Part shown: piece by piece, positions 15,572-23,014 of the stretch
Position numbering within the stretch: position 1 is the first letter of the stretch
How the letters are laid out: the number at the start of each line of letters is the position of its first letter
From: Candidatus Woesearchaeota archaeon
Lineage (GTDB): Archaea > Nanobdellota > Nanobdellia > Woesearchaeales > ARS49
Direction: 5' to 3'
Assembly: GCA_019323575.1 (NCBI GenBank)
Contig: JAHWHB010000014.1
Span: 1-33,594, forward strand
Length of the DNA stretch: 33,594 nucleotides
The notes under the pieces: model-generated
Told to the model about the DNA's origin: nothing
What the model saw: the letters and a program-made list of their open reading frames with translations, nothing else
Databases searched by the model: none
Made by a program: the position numbers and the translations under genes

Positions 15572-16723
15572 ATGAAAAAACAAAAAGAATCAAACCTAAA
15601 CACATACTTGGTAATCATAGTAGTAATAGCAGTTGCAATCGGACTATACTTCATGCTGTCAGGAACAAAGGCGCCAATGCCAAAAGCAGAACAGCAAAAA
15701 CAGGTAACAGTCCTCCTATTGGGAACAGACTGCGAAGAATGCTTCAACATAAGCGTGGCAGTAGACTTTGTAAAACAACAAAAAAACATCAACCTCAAAG
15801 AGGTCAAAGAAATAAAGCTAGAAGAAGCTAAAGAAACAGCGCAGAAATACAACATAACAAAACTGCCGGCAGTAGTAATAACAGGAGAGATCTCAAACCT
15901 AACAATACCAAACTTCAACAAAGCAGAAGACGCACTAATATTCGACATGACGCCCCCTCCATACTATGACGTAGAAACAGGCGAAATCAAAGGAAAAATC
16001 ACATTAATAGTGCTGGAAGACTCAGAATGCAAAGAATGCTTCAACATGAGCCTAATAACAGCACAACTAGAACAAGCAGGAATAAGCATAGCAGAAAAGA
16101 AAACAGTAGAATACAAAGGAGAAGAAGGAACAAAATTAGTAGAAAAGTACAAAATAGAAAAAATACCAACCCTCCTATTAAGCAAAGACGCACTTGATTA
16201 CGAAGTAGTACAGCAAGTGTGGGAACAGGTAGGAACACAAGAAAGCGACGGAATGCTAGTGCTAAGAATGGTCAGCCCACCATACATAAACGTAAACACA
16301 GGAGAAATAGAAGGCTTTGTCAACATGATAAACATAGTAGACGAGAAATGCACAGACTGCTACAACATCAGCGTATTCAGAAACATAGTTGAAGAGTCCT
16401 TTGGAATGAGCATAAAAACAGAAGAAACACTAGATGTATCAACAAACAAAGCAAGAATACTAATGAAAAAATACAGCATAGAACTAGTGCCGACAGTAGT
16501 GCTATCTAAAGAAGCAGACTCGTATCCAAACTTCGCAGAAGCATGGAAAGCAATAGGAACAGAAGAACAGGACGGAAGCTTCGTATTCAGAGAGGTATCC
16601 CTGCTGAAAAACTACTTTGACCAGCAAAACCAGCCATTTGCCTACAAAAACATGACCTCAGGAAAAGTAATAAAAGAAACAGAGGAAGAGGCAGAAATAG
16701 CTGAAGCTGAACCAGAAGAATAA
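15572..16723 (+). CDS. Membrane-anchored protein with three tandem thioredoxin-like CxxC units
   Basis: The 383-residue product has an N-terminal anchor (about 11-30) and then three similar units of about 100 residues, presumably outside the cell. Each begins with a strand and a CxxC motif: DCEECFN (C54/C57), ECKECFN (C153/C156) and KCTDCYN (C260/C263). Each has a proline in the cis-Pro position of thioredoxin folds: ITKLPAVVI (P99), IEKIPTLLL (P199) and IELVPTVVL (P307). Units are joined by a PPYxxVxTGEI(K/E)G linker. The tail is acidic (KETEEEAEIAEAEPEE). The likely role is extracytoplasmic disulfide or metal-redox chemistry. The CEEC/CKEC/CTDC sites are acidic, unlike the CGPC of thioredoxin. 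No exact family is recognised. Confidence 0.85.
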   Translation: MKKQKESNLNTYLVIIVVIAVAIGLYFMLSGTKAPMPKAEQQKQVTVLLLGTDCEECFNISVAVDFVKQQKNINLKEVKEIKLEEAKETAQKYNITKLPAVVITGEISNLTIPNFNKAEDALIFDMTPPPYYDVETGEIKGKITLIVLEDSECKECFNMSLITAQLEQAGISIAEKKTVEYKGEEGTKLVEKYKIEKIPTLLLSKDALDYEVVQQVWEQVGTQESDGMLVLRMVSPPYINVNTGEIEGFVNMINIVDEKCTDCYNISVFRNIVEESFGMSIKTEETLDVSTNKARILMKKYSIELVPTVVLSKEADSYPNFAEAWKAIGTEEQDGSFVFREVSLLKNYFDQQNQPFAYKNMTSGKVIKETEEEAEIAEAEPEE

Positions 16724-16735
16724 ATTTTTTTTTAA
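16724..16735. terminator. Oligo-T stretch between convergent genes
   Basis: The 12 bp between the stop of the triple thioredoxin-like gene and the stop of the zinc-ribbon gene contain a run of T residues (AATTTTTTTTTAA), a likely archaeal terminator for the plus-strand transcript. Confidence 0.45.
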
Positions 16736-16879
16736 TTATTCAATTTCTCTTAACAATTCGTCAGCAGCCTGAGTAGCGTCCAATGCAACAGCCGCCTTAC
16801 CGCAATAAGGGCAAAGATTGGGCTGATAATTCCTTGTAAACTTCCAATTGCACGAACCACAACGATACTTAGCTTTCAT
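16736..16879 (-). CDS. Small rubredoxin-like zinc-ribbon protein
   Basis: This 47-residue protein reads MKAKYRCGSCNWKF then NLCPYCGKAAV: two CxxC pairs (C7/C10, C23/C26) 12 residues apart, forming a zinc ribbon. The rest is a short acidic helix (ALDATQAADELLREIE). Such stand-alone ribbons are common in archaea, and this gene is short enough to be missed by annotation. The ATG at 16879 follows a GGTGATGGG ribosome-binding site, and a TATA box (GCTTAAATAC on the minus strand, about 16918-16927) is positioned correctly. Its partner is unknown; it may bind nucleic acid or another protein. Confidence 0.82.
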   Translation of the reverse strand: MKAKYRCGSCNWKFTRNYQPNLCPYCGKAAVALDATQAADELLREIE

Positions 16880-16982
16880 CCCATCACCACTTTATTAAAA
16901 ATAATATTGCATTTGAAGTATTTAAGCTTTATTGTAAAACACTTCCACAATATTTATCAAACAAGGCAAATACGCTAAAAAA

Positions 16983-17204
16983 ATGAAATACAGCCTGCTG
17001 CTAACAGTCTTTTTCTTAGGGCTTCTAATAGGATTAACAGCAATAACAGAGCTAAAAACAACAGGGCAAGCAACAAGATGCTACGCAGAAAACCAGCTCT
17101 GCGAGTGCGAAGAAGACTGCAAATGCGGAAACATCACAATACCCTTGGACTACTGCCTGAAAAACGTAGGAAGCGCAGAACCCTCATCCATTCCTGTAAA
17201 ATAA
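16983..17204 (+). CDS. Small secreted or membrane-tethered cysteine-rich protein
   Basis: The 73-residue product has a hydrophobic N-terminal segment (about 4-22) and a short outer part with six cysteines (C33, C40, C42, C46, C48, C58) in the segment CYAENQLCECEEDCKCGN onward. This pattern suits disulfides or metal binding outside the cell. A TATA box AATATTTATC (about 16947-16956) lies 27-35 bp before the ATG. The last 55 bp overlap the 3' end of the convergent gene at 17150; both frames look usable. Function unknown. It lies near the triple thioredoxin-like protein, a possible redox partner. Confidence 0.6.
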   Translation: MKYSLLLTVFFLGLLIGLTAITELKTTGQATRCYAENQLCECEEDCKCGNITIPLDYCLKNVGSAEPSSIPVK

Positions 17205-17665
17205 ATCTGCATAGGGGCGACACAAGGGCTCAAGACGCCATTCAGCTTGTGCTTAAAAGAAGAGAAATAAGACATTTCATCAACACTGACAGCATTCATA
17301 AGATGCTTTAATCCGTTCCAGCTGGGCACACTGCAAATCTTGAATTCCTGTCCGCGAATAAAAGAAAGCATTCTCTGCCAGACCAAATCAACATTATCAC
17401 GCGCAGCAACCAAACGACCCTCAAGTAATAACTCATCATCTTTCATAAATTTGCCGCCACAGAAATGAGCATTTGTCAGAAAAATATCACCAAGCTCGTA
17501 TTTGTCGCCCAGCTCTGAACTGTGCTTTTCCAAAGGCTCAAGAAACAAATGATGCTTTTGACCGTAATCAGTCTTATGCCTTTCAACCCTTACTGCAAAT
17601 GCACGTACGGCATGCAATTGGTCCTGATTTACAATCTGTCCATTATAATGAGGATACAAACACAT
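17150..17665 (-). CDS. Protein of unknown function with atypical base composition
   Basis: The 171-residue frame (MCLYPHYNGQIVNQDQLHAV...) has no motif I recognise. It appears globular, with several histidines and cysteines (HFCGGKF, FKICSVPSW, SPCVAPM), and no signal segment. Codon choice does not follow the A-over-T pattern of the rest of the window, so it may have been acquired, or the skew may be constrained by its residues. Its start is 37 bp from the acdB stop, with a TATA box TTTATAAA at 17701-17708 on the minus strand and a 10-bp palindrome between TATA and ATG. Its 3' end overlaps the gene at 16983 by 55 bp. Confidence 0.62.
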   Translation of the reverse strand: MCLYPHYNGQIVNQDQLHAVRAFAVRVERHKTDYGQKHHLFLEPLEKHSSELGDKYELGDIFLTNAHFCGGKFMKDDELLLEGRLVAARDNVDLVWQRMLSFIRGQEFKICSVPSWNGLKHLMNAVSVDEMSYFSSFKHKLNGVLSPCVAPMQIYFTGMDEGSALPTFFRQ

Positions 17666-17680
17666 ATCGGCCTCGTTGTT

Positions 17681-17708
17681 ACTATATAGTGATTATTCTC
17701 TTTATAAA
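17681..17708 (-). promoter_or_regulatory. TATA box with palindrome at the predicted start site, upstream of the orphan at 17665
   Basis: TTTATAAA (17701-17708) is followed in the direction of transcription by TCACTATATAGTAA (17679-17692), whose ACTATATAGT core is a perfect palindrome. It falls near the expected transcription start, a position suited to a repressor. The sequence differs from the 22959 palindrome. Confidence 0.4.
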
Positions 17709-18322
17709 CCCTTCGGTTTCTCAGACAGTATAAAACGAGCATCAGCAGCCATGCCGCCCTTATCATCAATAAAGAAAGGATTAACGTCCAACTCCTCCAA
17801 ATCAGGCATTTTCTCAGGCAAACGAGACAGCTTAACCATAGCATCAATCAATGCCTTTTTGTTAACAGGCTTTTGACCACGAATGCCCTCTAACAAAGCC
17901 CTGCCTTTAAGCTCATCCAGCATGTTTTCAGCATCCCTCGAGTTAATCGGACAAACACGACAAGAAACATCCCTGTAAACCTCAACGAAAATACCGCCAA
18001 CACCGGCAAGAATAACATGACCAAAAGCAGGATCATTCTTAATGCCAAGAAACATCTCAACACCAGAACAATACTCCTGAACAAGAACCTTCCCCTTCTC
18101 CAAAAACTTAGAAGCAACAGAGCGAAGCTCGTCCAAACTATGAACGACCACAACCCCTCCAACCTCAGTCTTATGAACAACCTTAGGAGAGACAAGCTTC
18201 AGAACAACAGGAAAACCAAAACCCCTTGCAAAACGCTCAACACTCTTCAAAGAATCAGCAAGCTCGTGCTTAGCAACAGGAATATTCAGCGTATCCAAAG
18301 AAACATCAACAGTCAAAATCAT
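17702..18322 (-). CDS. acdB: ADP-forming acetyl/acyl-CoA synthetase, beta (ATP-grasp) subunit
   Basis: The beta subunit of the archaeal ADP-forming enzyme takes phosphate from the alpha subunit's phosphohistidine to make ATP from acyl-CoA. Family motifs are PVVLKLVSPKVVHKTEVGGV (residues about 38-57), the EYCSGVEMFLGIKNDPAFG segment, and the GVGGIFVEVYRDVSCRVCPI strand of the ATP-grasp_5 fold, ending with ELDVNPFFI. Length 206 is slightly below the usual 230 or so. The ATG overlaps the stop of the upstream MFS transporter gene (ATGA), so the two share a transcript. The alpha subunit is encoded separately at 23015. Confidence 0.9.
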   Translation of the reverse strand: MILTVDVSLDTLNIPVAKHELADSLKSVERFARGFGFPVVLKLVSPKVVHKTEVGGVVVVHSLDELRSVASKFLEKGKVLVQEYCSGVEMFLGIKNDPAFGHVILAGVGGIFVEVYRDVSCRVCPINSRDAENMLDELKGRALLEGIRGQKPVNKKALIDAMVKLSRLPEKMPDLEELDVNPFFIDDKGGMAADARFILSEKPKGL

Positions 18323-19506
18323 CCCCTATCACCCGGAACAAACTTCAACAAAAACAATCCAAGAACAAAAAACACAATCAAAGAAAGCATGGCGGCCTGA
18401 TAATTAACAAAATAAGCCAAGAAACCAAAAACAATAGGACCAATAACACCAGAAAACTTGTCAGTCAACTCCAAAAACCCAAAAAACTGGCCAACCTTCG
18501 CACGAGAGACAAGAAGCACAAGCTTAGGACGCTGAGCAGTCCAAACAGTGCCAAGAGCAGCACCTCCAAGAACGCCGGCAATCATAAACATAGCAAGATT
18601 GGAAACAAACAACAACAAAACAATCACAGCAATCCAGGCAAGCCCTGCCCAAACCAAAACACGCTTAGACCCAAAACGGTCAACAAGCCGTCCAGCAATA
18701 AAACTACCGCCAACAGCACCAAAAGACTGAACAGTATAAACAACAAAAAAAGCCTTAACACTCAAAAAAATCTGCTGCTTGGCAAACAAGAAAAGAAAAA
18801 CAATAACAGCATTAATGGCATTAGCATAACAAAACATAGCAAGCAAAAACAAAAAGAAAGACTTGTGCTTAGGAAGATTTCTCAAGGTATGAAGAACAGC
18901 ACGAAAACCATCGCTGACTTTTCCCAAGGAACGCCTGCCCTCTTTGATAACAAAAAAAGTGACAAGAGAGAAAACAAAAAACATAATCGCGGTAGCGGCA
19001 AAAATCGCCTTTGCACCTTCCGCAGACTCCCAGCCAAGCCTAGACAAAATCAATGCAGCAATAGCAAGAGAGATAAGAGTGCCAAGATAACCCATAGCAG
19101 TTCCAATGCCGGAAACAAAACCAAGCTCATTCTTCTTAGCAATCTTAGGAAGCAAGGCATTATACACCGTAAGGGCTGAATGATAAGCAAAATTAGCAAC
19201 AAAACCCGCAAACAAAGCCCAAAACAAAGAAACACCAGCAACAAGCCAAGTAAACAAACAGCAAACAATAGTGAAAAAAATCAGAAAAGGCATCCTCCTG
19301 CCGATAACATCACTCCAAGCACCAATAAAAGGAACAACAAAAGCAACAACAAGCATACTCAAGCCAAAAACCAAACCAATCTGAAACTCAGTGCCTCCAA
19401 GAAAAGTCTTAACGTAAAAAGGAAAGAAAAAAGTTACAAACAAGGCAGAAAAAATAGTATTCGCAAGATCATACATACCCCAGGCAAAAACCTCTTTTTT
19501 CCGCAT
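18319..19506 (-). CDS. MFS transporter, UMF1/Atg22-like family
   Basis: This 395-residue integral membrane protein has about twelve hydrophobic segments. The N-terminal WGMYDLANTIFSALFVTFFF is characteristic of the UMF1/Atg22-like branch. The loop 2-3 signature is SDVIGRRMP (65-73), and a second loop copy is VDRFGSKRVL. Substrates of this branch are poorly known (amino acids are proposed for Atg22). Cotranscription with the acyl-CoA synthetase beta subunit suggests export or import of a small organic acid or amino acid made or used in that pathway; that is inference. Its own TATA (TTTTATATTT on the minus strand, about 19510-19520) lies in the divergent gap with plsC. Confidence 0.88.
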   Translation of the reverse strand: MRKKEVFAWGMYDLANTIFSALFVTFFFPFYVKTFLGGTEFQIGLVFGLSMLVVAFVVPFIGAWSDVIGRRMPFLIFFTIVCCLFTWLVAGVSLFWALFAGFVANFAYHSALTVYNALLPKIAKKNELGFVSGIGTAMGYLGTLISLAIAALILSRLGWESAEGAKAIFAATAIMFFVFSLVTFFVIKEGRRSLGKVSDGFRAVLHTLRNLPKHKSFFLFLLAMFCYANAINAVIVFLFLFAKQQIFLSVKAFFVVYTVQSFGAVGGSFIAGRLVDRFGSKRVLVWAGLAWIAVIVLLLFVSNLAMFMIAGVLGGAALGTVWTAQRPKLVLLVSRAKVGQFFGFLELTDKFSGVIGPIVFGFLAYFVNYQAAMLSLIVFFVLGLFLLKFVPGDRG

Positions 19507-19527
19507 ACAAACAAAATATAAAACAAC

Positions 19528-19565
19528 GTTTTTAAATTTACCTGCTTTTATAGAACAAAAAAGAG
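19528..19565 (+). promoter_or_regulatory. Promoter of the acyltransferase-ligase pair
   Basis: CGTTTTTAAATTT at 19528-19540 is a good TATA box about 36 bp before the ATG at 19571, with a GAGG ribosome-binding site at 19562-19565. Confidence 0.5.
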
Positions 19566-19570
19566 GAAAA

Positions 19571-20167
19571 ATGGCGTATCAGATAAGCAAAATAGTATTT
19601 TGGCCACTATTGAGACTATTCATCAAGAAAATCAAAGGAACAGAAAACCTGCCGGACAAGCCATTCATAACAATAGCAAACCACCAAAGCTACATAGACG
19701 GAATAATACTATTATTCATGACAGCATGGTACAAAGACAGGCAACTGTGCATACTAGCAACAAAAGAGGAATTCAAAGGACCGCTATGGAGCTCCTTATT
19801 TGAATACTATGGCGCAATAAGAGTCAACGGAAGCGTAAAAAAAGCAGTAAAAGCACTAAAACAAGGAAAATGCATAGGCCTATTCCCAGAAGGAGCACGC
19901 ACAAAAACAGGCAAAACACAAAAAATACAGCACACAGGAGCAGGAGCAATGGCGCTGCTGACAAAAGCACCAATAGTGCCAATAGGGCTCTATACATACA
20001 AGTTCTGGAACAGGCACATGCTGCTTCCAAACTTCAAACAAAACATAGGAATAACAATAGGCAAACCAATAAAATTCAAAACAAAACCAACAGAGAAAGA
20101 AATAGAAAAAACAACAAAAACAATCTGGAACGAGGTGAAAAAGCTTGCGCGAACATCTCACACTTAA
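19571..20167 (+). CDS. plsC: 1-acyl-sn-glycerol-3-phosphate acyltransferase-like protein (PlsC family)
   Basis: The family transfers acyl groups to lysophosphatidate or related acceptors. The catalytic HX4D motif is NHQSYID (H38, D43) and the glycerol-phosphate-binding motif is LFPEGARTKTG (about 104-114). The 198-residue length and the N-terminal hydrophobic helix (about 8-20) fit the small bacterial PlsC/AGPAT type. Archaeal membranes are built from isoprenoid ethers, so the acceptor is not obvious. The next gene, an adenylate-forming ligase, overlaps it by 23 bp and could supply the activated acyl group. Both genes share the window's A-rich codon use, so acquisition, if any, is not recent. 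Confidence 0.85.
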   Translation: MAYQISKIVFWPLLRLFIKKIKGTENLPDKPFITIANHQSYIDGIILLFMTAWYKDRQLCILATKEEFKGPLWSSLFEYYGAIRVNGSVKKAVKALKQGKCIGLFPEGARTKTGKTQKIQHTGAGAMALLTKAPIVPIGLYTYKFWNRHMLLPNFKQNIGITIGKPIKFKTKPTEKEIEKTTKTIWNEVKKLARTSHT

Positions 20168-21569
20168 ACAACTGCAAACATACACATTTGAAAAAATACA
20201 GAGAATACAAAATCTGAGATTTAAAGCCACGTGCAGGCACATGCTCCCTTACACTGAATTCTACTCACAACTATTCAAAAATTACGGAGTAGACCCATTC
20301 ACACTCAAAAAAACAGAAGACTGGCACGAAAAAGGACTCCCGCTAATAAAAAAAATAACATACATGAAAAACCCAAAAGACTTCGTAGTAAAACCGGACA
20401 AGAAAACAATCGCAAAAAACTTCATGGAATACCTCGACAGTCAAGACGAGTACGGAGAGGCAATACACTTCCTGCTAACATCAAAAGAACAAACGCTCAA
20501 AGAATACTACACGCCAAAAATGCTGGTATTCTCAGGAGGAACAGAATCAGGAAACCCAACACCAGTAATGCTCACAACAACACAAAAACTCAACACAATG
20601 ATGGCAATACTAAAAATAACAGGAGAAATAATCAACTTTGATGCAGACAAAAAAATAGGGATGAACCTATTTCCTTACGCACCACACCTCGGCTGGCACG
20701 CAGTACACCACGCACTAGACATAAACGCAGATTTAAACCTGTGCACGGCAGCAGGAGGGGCAATGCCAACAGAAAGACTTGTAGCGCTGGCAGACAAAAC
20801 CAAACCAAACATAATCTGCGGAATGTCAGACTACCTAAGAAACAGATTTTTGCCAATGGCAATACAAAAGAAAATCACACTCCCAGAAAAAGTACTATTC
20901 GTAAACGGCGCACAAAAAATGCACGAGCCAGAAAGACAAAAAATAGCACAACTAGCAAAAAAACTAGGAGTGCAGCAAACAATAGTGCTTGATTTGTATG
21001 CGGCAAGCGAGCTAAAAGAAGCACTAATGCCGGAATGCAAACCAGGAAGCGGATTCCACCACATCGCACCCCTAAGCACAATAATCAAAACAGTAAAAAT
21101 CAACAAAACAGAACAAGAACACATAACAGAATGGGAATTTGCAGAAAACGGATACGCAGCAAGCTGGAACATAGACGGAGCAGGAACACTACTGGCAGGA
21201 TACCTGATAGGAGACCGATATGACAAGGTAGTCAATGAAAAATGCCAGAACTGCCAATTAAACGTCACAAGAATATACGGAGTGAACAGAATAAAGGATG
21301 TTGAGGCACAATTAAAACTAACAGGAATGATAGAAGAGAAAGTAAAAGGAACAAGAGTAAACTTATCAGCAATAAGAGAGGCAGCACTATCATTGCCGGA
21401 AGTAAAAGAGGCACAAGTGGTCTTGAAAAAAAATAGAATAGAGCTTTATTATGTATCAGACAGGAAAATCAAACAAAAACTAGAAAAAATGTTCGCAGGA
21501 GCAGAAATAAAACCAAAAATCATACAAACAACACTAGAAAAAATAACTGGAATCAAGCTGCGTGCTTAA
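20145..21569 (+). CDS. Adenylate-forming acyl-CoA ligase of the phenylacetate-CoA ligase (PaaK) type
   Basis: This 474-residue ANL-superfamily enzyme would activate a carboxylate with ATP and pass it to CoA or a carrier. The phosphate-binding loop is LVFSGGTESGNPTPVML (about 127-143), the adenine motif is DLYAASE near 285, and the C-terminal region (GTRVNLSAIREAALSLPEVKEAQVV) matches the PaaK C-terminal lobe. There is a CQNCQ pair before the hinge. The start is TTG at 20145, supported by a GAGGTGA ribosome-binding site (20132-20138) inside the end of plsC; no in-frame ATG fits as well. Coupling to plsC implies an acyl donor for that enzyme. Its 3' end overlaps the convergent repeat gene by 17 bp. 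Confidence 0.82.
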   Translation: MREHLTLKQLQTYTFEKIQRIQNLRFKATCRHMLPYTEFYSQLFKNYGVDPFTLKKTEDWHEKGLPLIKKITYMKNPKDFVVKPDKKTIAKNFMEYLDSQDEYGEAIHFLLTSKEQTLKEYYTPKMLVFSGGTESGNPTPVMLTTTQKLNTMMAILKITGEIINFDADKKIGMNLFPYAPHLGWHAVHHALDINADLNLCTAAGGAMPTERLVALADKTKPNIICGMSDYLRNRFLPMAIQKKITLPEKVLFVNGAQKMHEPERQKIAQLAKKLGVQQTIVLDLYAASELKEALMPECKPGSGFHHIAPLSTIIKTVKINKTEQEHITEWEFAENGYAASWNIDGAGTLLAGYLIGDRYDKVVNEKCQNCQLNVTRIYGVNRIKDVEAQLKLTGMIEEKVKGTRVNLSAIREAALSLPEVKEAQVVLKKNRIELYYVSDRKIKQKLEKMFAGAEIKPKIIQTTLEKITGIKLRA

Positions 21570-22917
21570 GCTTCTCAATAACAGGCAAAAGATAAGCATA
21601 CTTCTTATCGTGTTCTGCCAAGTCCTTGAAAGCACGATAAGGAGAATTGCCATGAACACTGAAAACCACACTAAACTTAGTGCCATACCTGTTAATAGAG
21701 GTTTGAGCAAGTGTTCTTGCATCTGCCTCTTCCACAAGCTCTTCAAAAGACTTATCGCTGTTCCAGGCAAAAAACTGCCTGACTGCGTGCCTGGCAAGCT
21801 CGAAATTCTTAGAACCATCAGGATTAGTCCAGATATATTTAGTAGTTCCCTTCATATCATAAGGCATAAGATCAGAGTACCTTGCAAAATTTTGATTATT
21901 ATCAATCAAATCCCGAACGGCCTTATAAGGAGAATCTGAATAAACATGAGCCAGCATAGAACCAAGAGTTGTACCATACCTGTTAATCGGAACATCCTCA
22001 AAAGTGTCCTTGCAAATTCTAGGAAGAACATTCACAAGCTTCTCATCACCTTTAATTTTTCCGATTAGAAGAGCAGTCAGTCTCCTGCCCAGCCTTTTAT
22101 TCTTAGTCTTATTCTTCCTATTCCAGGTATTTCCTTTACCATACCGAAGATCATACTCCTTAAAATCCCTAAACTTCCTGAATTCTCCATCATTATCAAC
22201 AAGATTGCGGATGGCACGATAAGGAGAATTTCCAAAAACCAATGCCAGCATGTTCTCCAAAGTGGTGTGATATTTGTTAATTTCAACGTTTCGGAAAGTA
22301 TTGCCATATATCTCTGGCAGAACTTCGAGAATAGCCTGTTTTTTTGTCATGTGCTTTCTGGCCTGCTTCTTTTCAACCAACTTCAACACAAGCTTTTTAG
22401 TGGCTTCTCTTGCAAGAACATAATTCCTGCGCGTTCCAGTCCTCCAAGTCTTCTTAGGAGCAGAACGCAAATCATAAGGCTGAAGGTCACGATAATCCTT
22501 ATACTCATCATCATTGTCAAATAAATCCTTAAAAGCTTTGTAAGGAGACCCCTTGTAAACAGACAAAGGACCCCTTAGATTAGTTCCGTACCTGTTAAAA
22601 GGCTTATTTATCAAAGTTTTCTGAGAGACAAAAGGCAAAGCATCCTCAAGCGAAGCCCGCTTTCCAAGATTCTCAATAAACCTCTTAAAAGCCCTCCTTG
22701 CAAGCTCGTAATTAACATCTCCATTAGAGCGCCAAAGAGAAGTAGTTCCTCTCAGATCATAAACATCCAAATCAAGAAACCTGCCTTGAAAATGAAGAAT
22801 ATCAATCGCCTCATTTACAGTATCATACCTAAACCTTCTAATAGGAAAACAACCATTGCCCATCTGCTCATGGTTCTCAATATATGCAATTATGTCTTCA
22901 ACACTACTACGCCTCAT
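21553..22917 (-). CDS. Protein of about five tandem repeats of roughly 100 residues, unknown function
   Basis: No family is recognised. The 454 residues are basic and built of repeats: N(R/K)YGT...(G/N)SPY(K/R)A(F/V/I)(K/R)DL, then a Y-D-L-R-G/S box, a Trp, and an E/V-L-A-R-x-A helix. N(R/K)Y occurs at about 108, 214, 312 and 409; SPY(K/R)A at 124, 231, 329 and 425; YDLR-type boxes at 53, 148, 255 and 353. The first repeat lacks the SPY part and the last lacks the Trp part. The positive charge suggests nucleic-acid binding. Codon use departs from the window norm. The start has a TATA box at 22939-22950 and a perfect palindrome upstream. Confidence 0.75.
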   Translation of the reverse strand: MRRSSVEDIIAYIENHEQMGNGCFPIRRFRYDTVNEAIDILHFQGRFLDLDVYDLRGTTSLWRSNGDVNYELARRAFKRFIENLGKRASLEDALPFVSQKTLINKPFNRYGTNLRGPLSVYKGSPYKAFKDLFDNDDEYKDYRDLQPYDLRSAPKKTWRTGTRRNYVLAREATKKLVLKLVEKKQARKHMTKKQAILEVLPEIYGNTFRNVEINKYHTTLENMLALVFGNSPYRAIRNLVDNDGEFRKFRDFKEYDLRYGKGNTWNRKNKTKNKRLGRRLTALLIGKIKGDEKLVNVLPRICKDTFEDVPINRYGTTLGSMLAHVYSDSPYKAVRDLIDNNQNFARYSDLMPYDMKGTTKYIWTNPDGSKNFELARHAVRQFFAWNSDKSFEELVEEADARTLAQTSINRYGTKFSVVFSVHGNSPYRAFKDLAEHDKKYAYLLPVIEKLKHAA

Positions 22918-22938
22918 AAAAAAAAGCCCATTTTAACA

Positions 22939-22950
22939 GTATATAAATCT
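22939..22950 (-). promoter_or_regulatory. TATA box for the repeat-protein gene
   Basis: On the minus strand AGATTTATATAC is centred about 27 bp before the ATG at 22917, giving a leaderless mRNA. It lies about 24 bp downstream of the palindrome centre. Confidence 0.5.
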
Positions 22951-22958
22951 TTCTTATA

Positions 22959-22988
22959 TAACTACTTTAAAGTAGTTAAACTACTTTT
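22959..22988. promoter_or_regulatory. Perfect 20-bp palindrome plus a third half-site in a divergent promoter
   Basis: TAACTACTTTAAAGTAGTTA at 22959-22978 is its own reverse complement and is followed by a further half-site AACTACTTTT (22979-22988). It sits between the divergent repeat-protein gene and the acdA gene, just upstream of the TATA box on each side, so a bound protein could act on both. A related palindrome is at 12414-12435. Confidence 0.65.
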
Positions 22989-23014
22989 AAAAGAAAACAG
23001 GCTAAACACAACAC

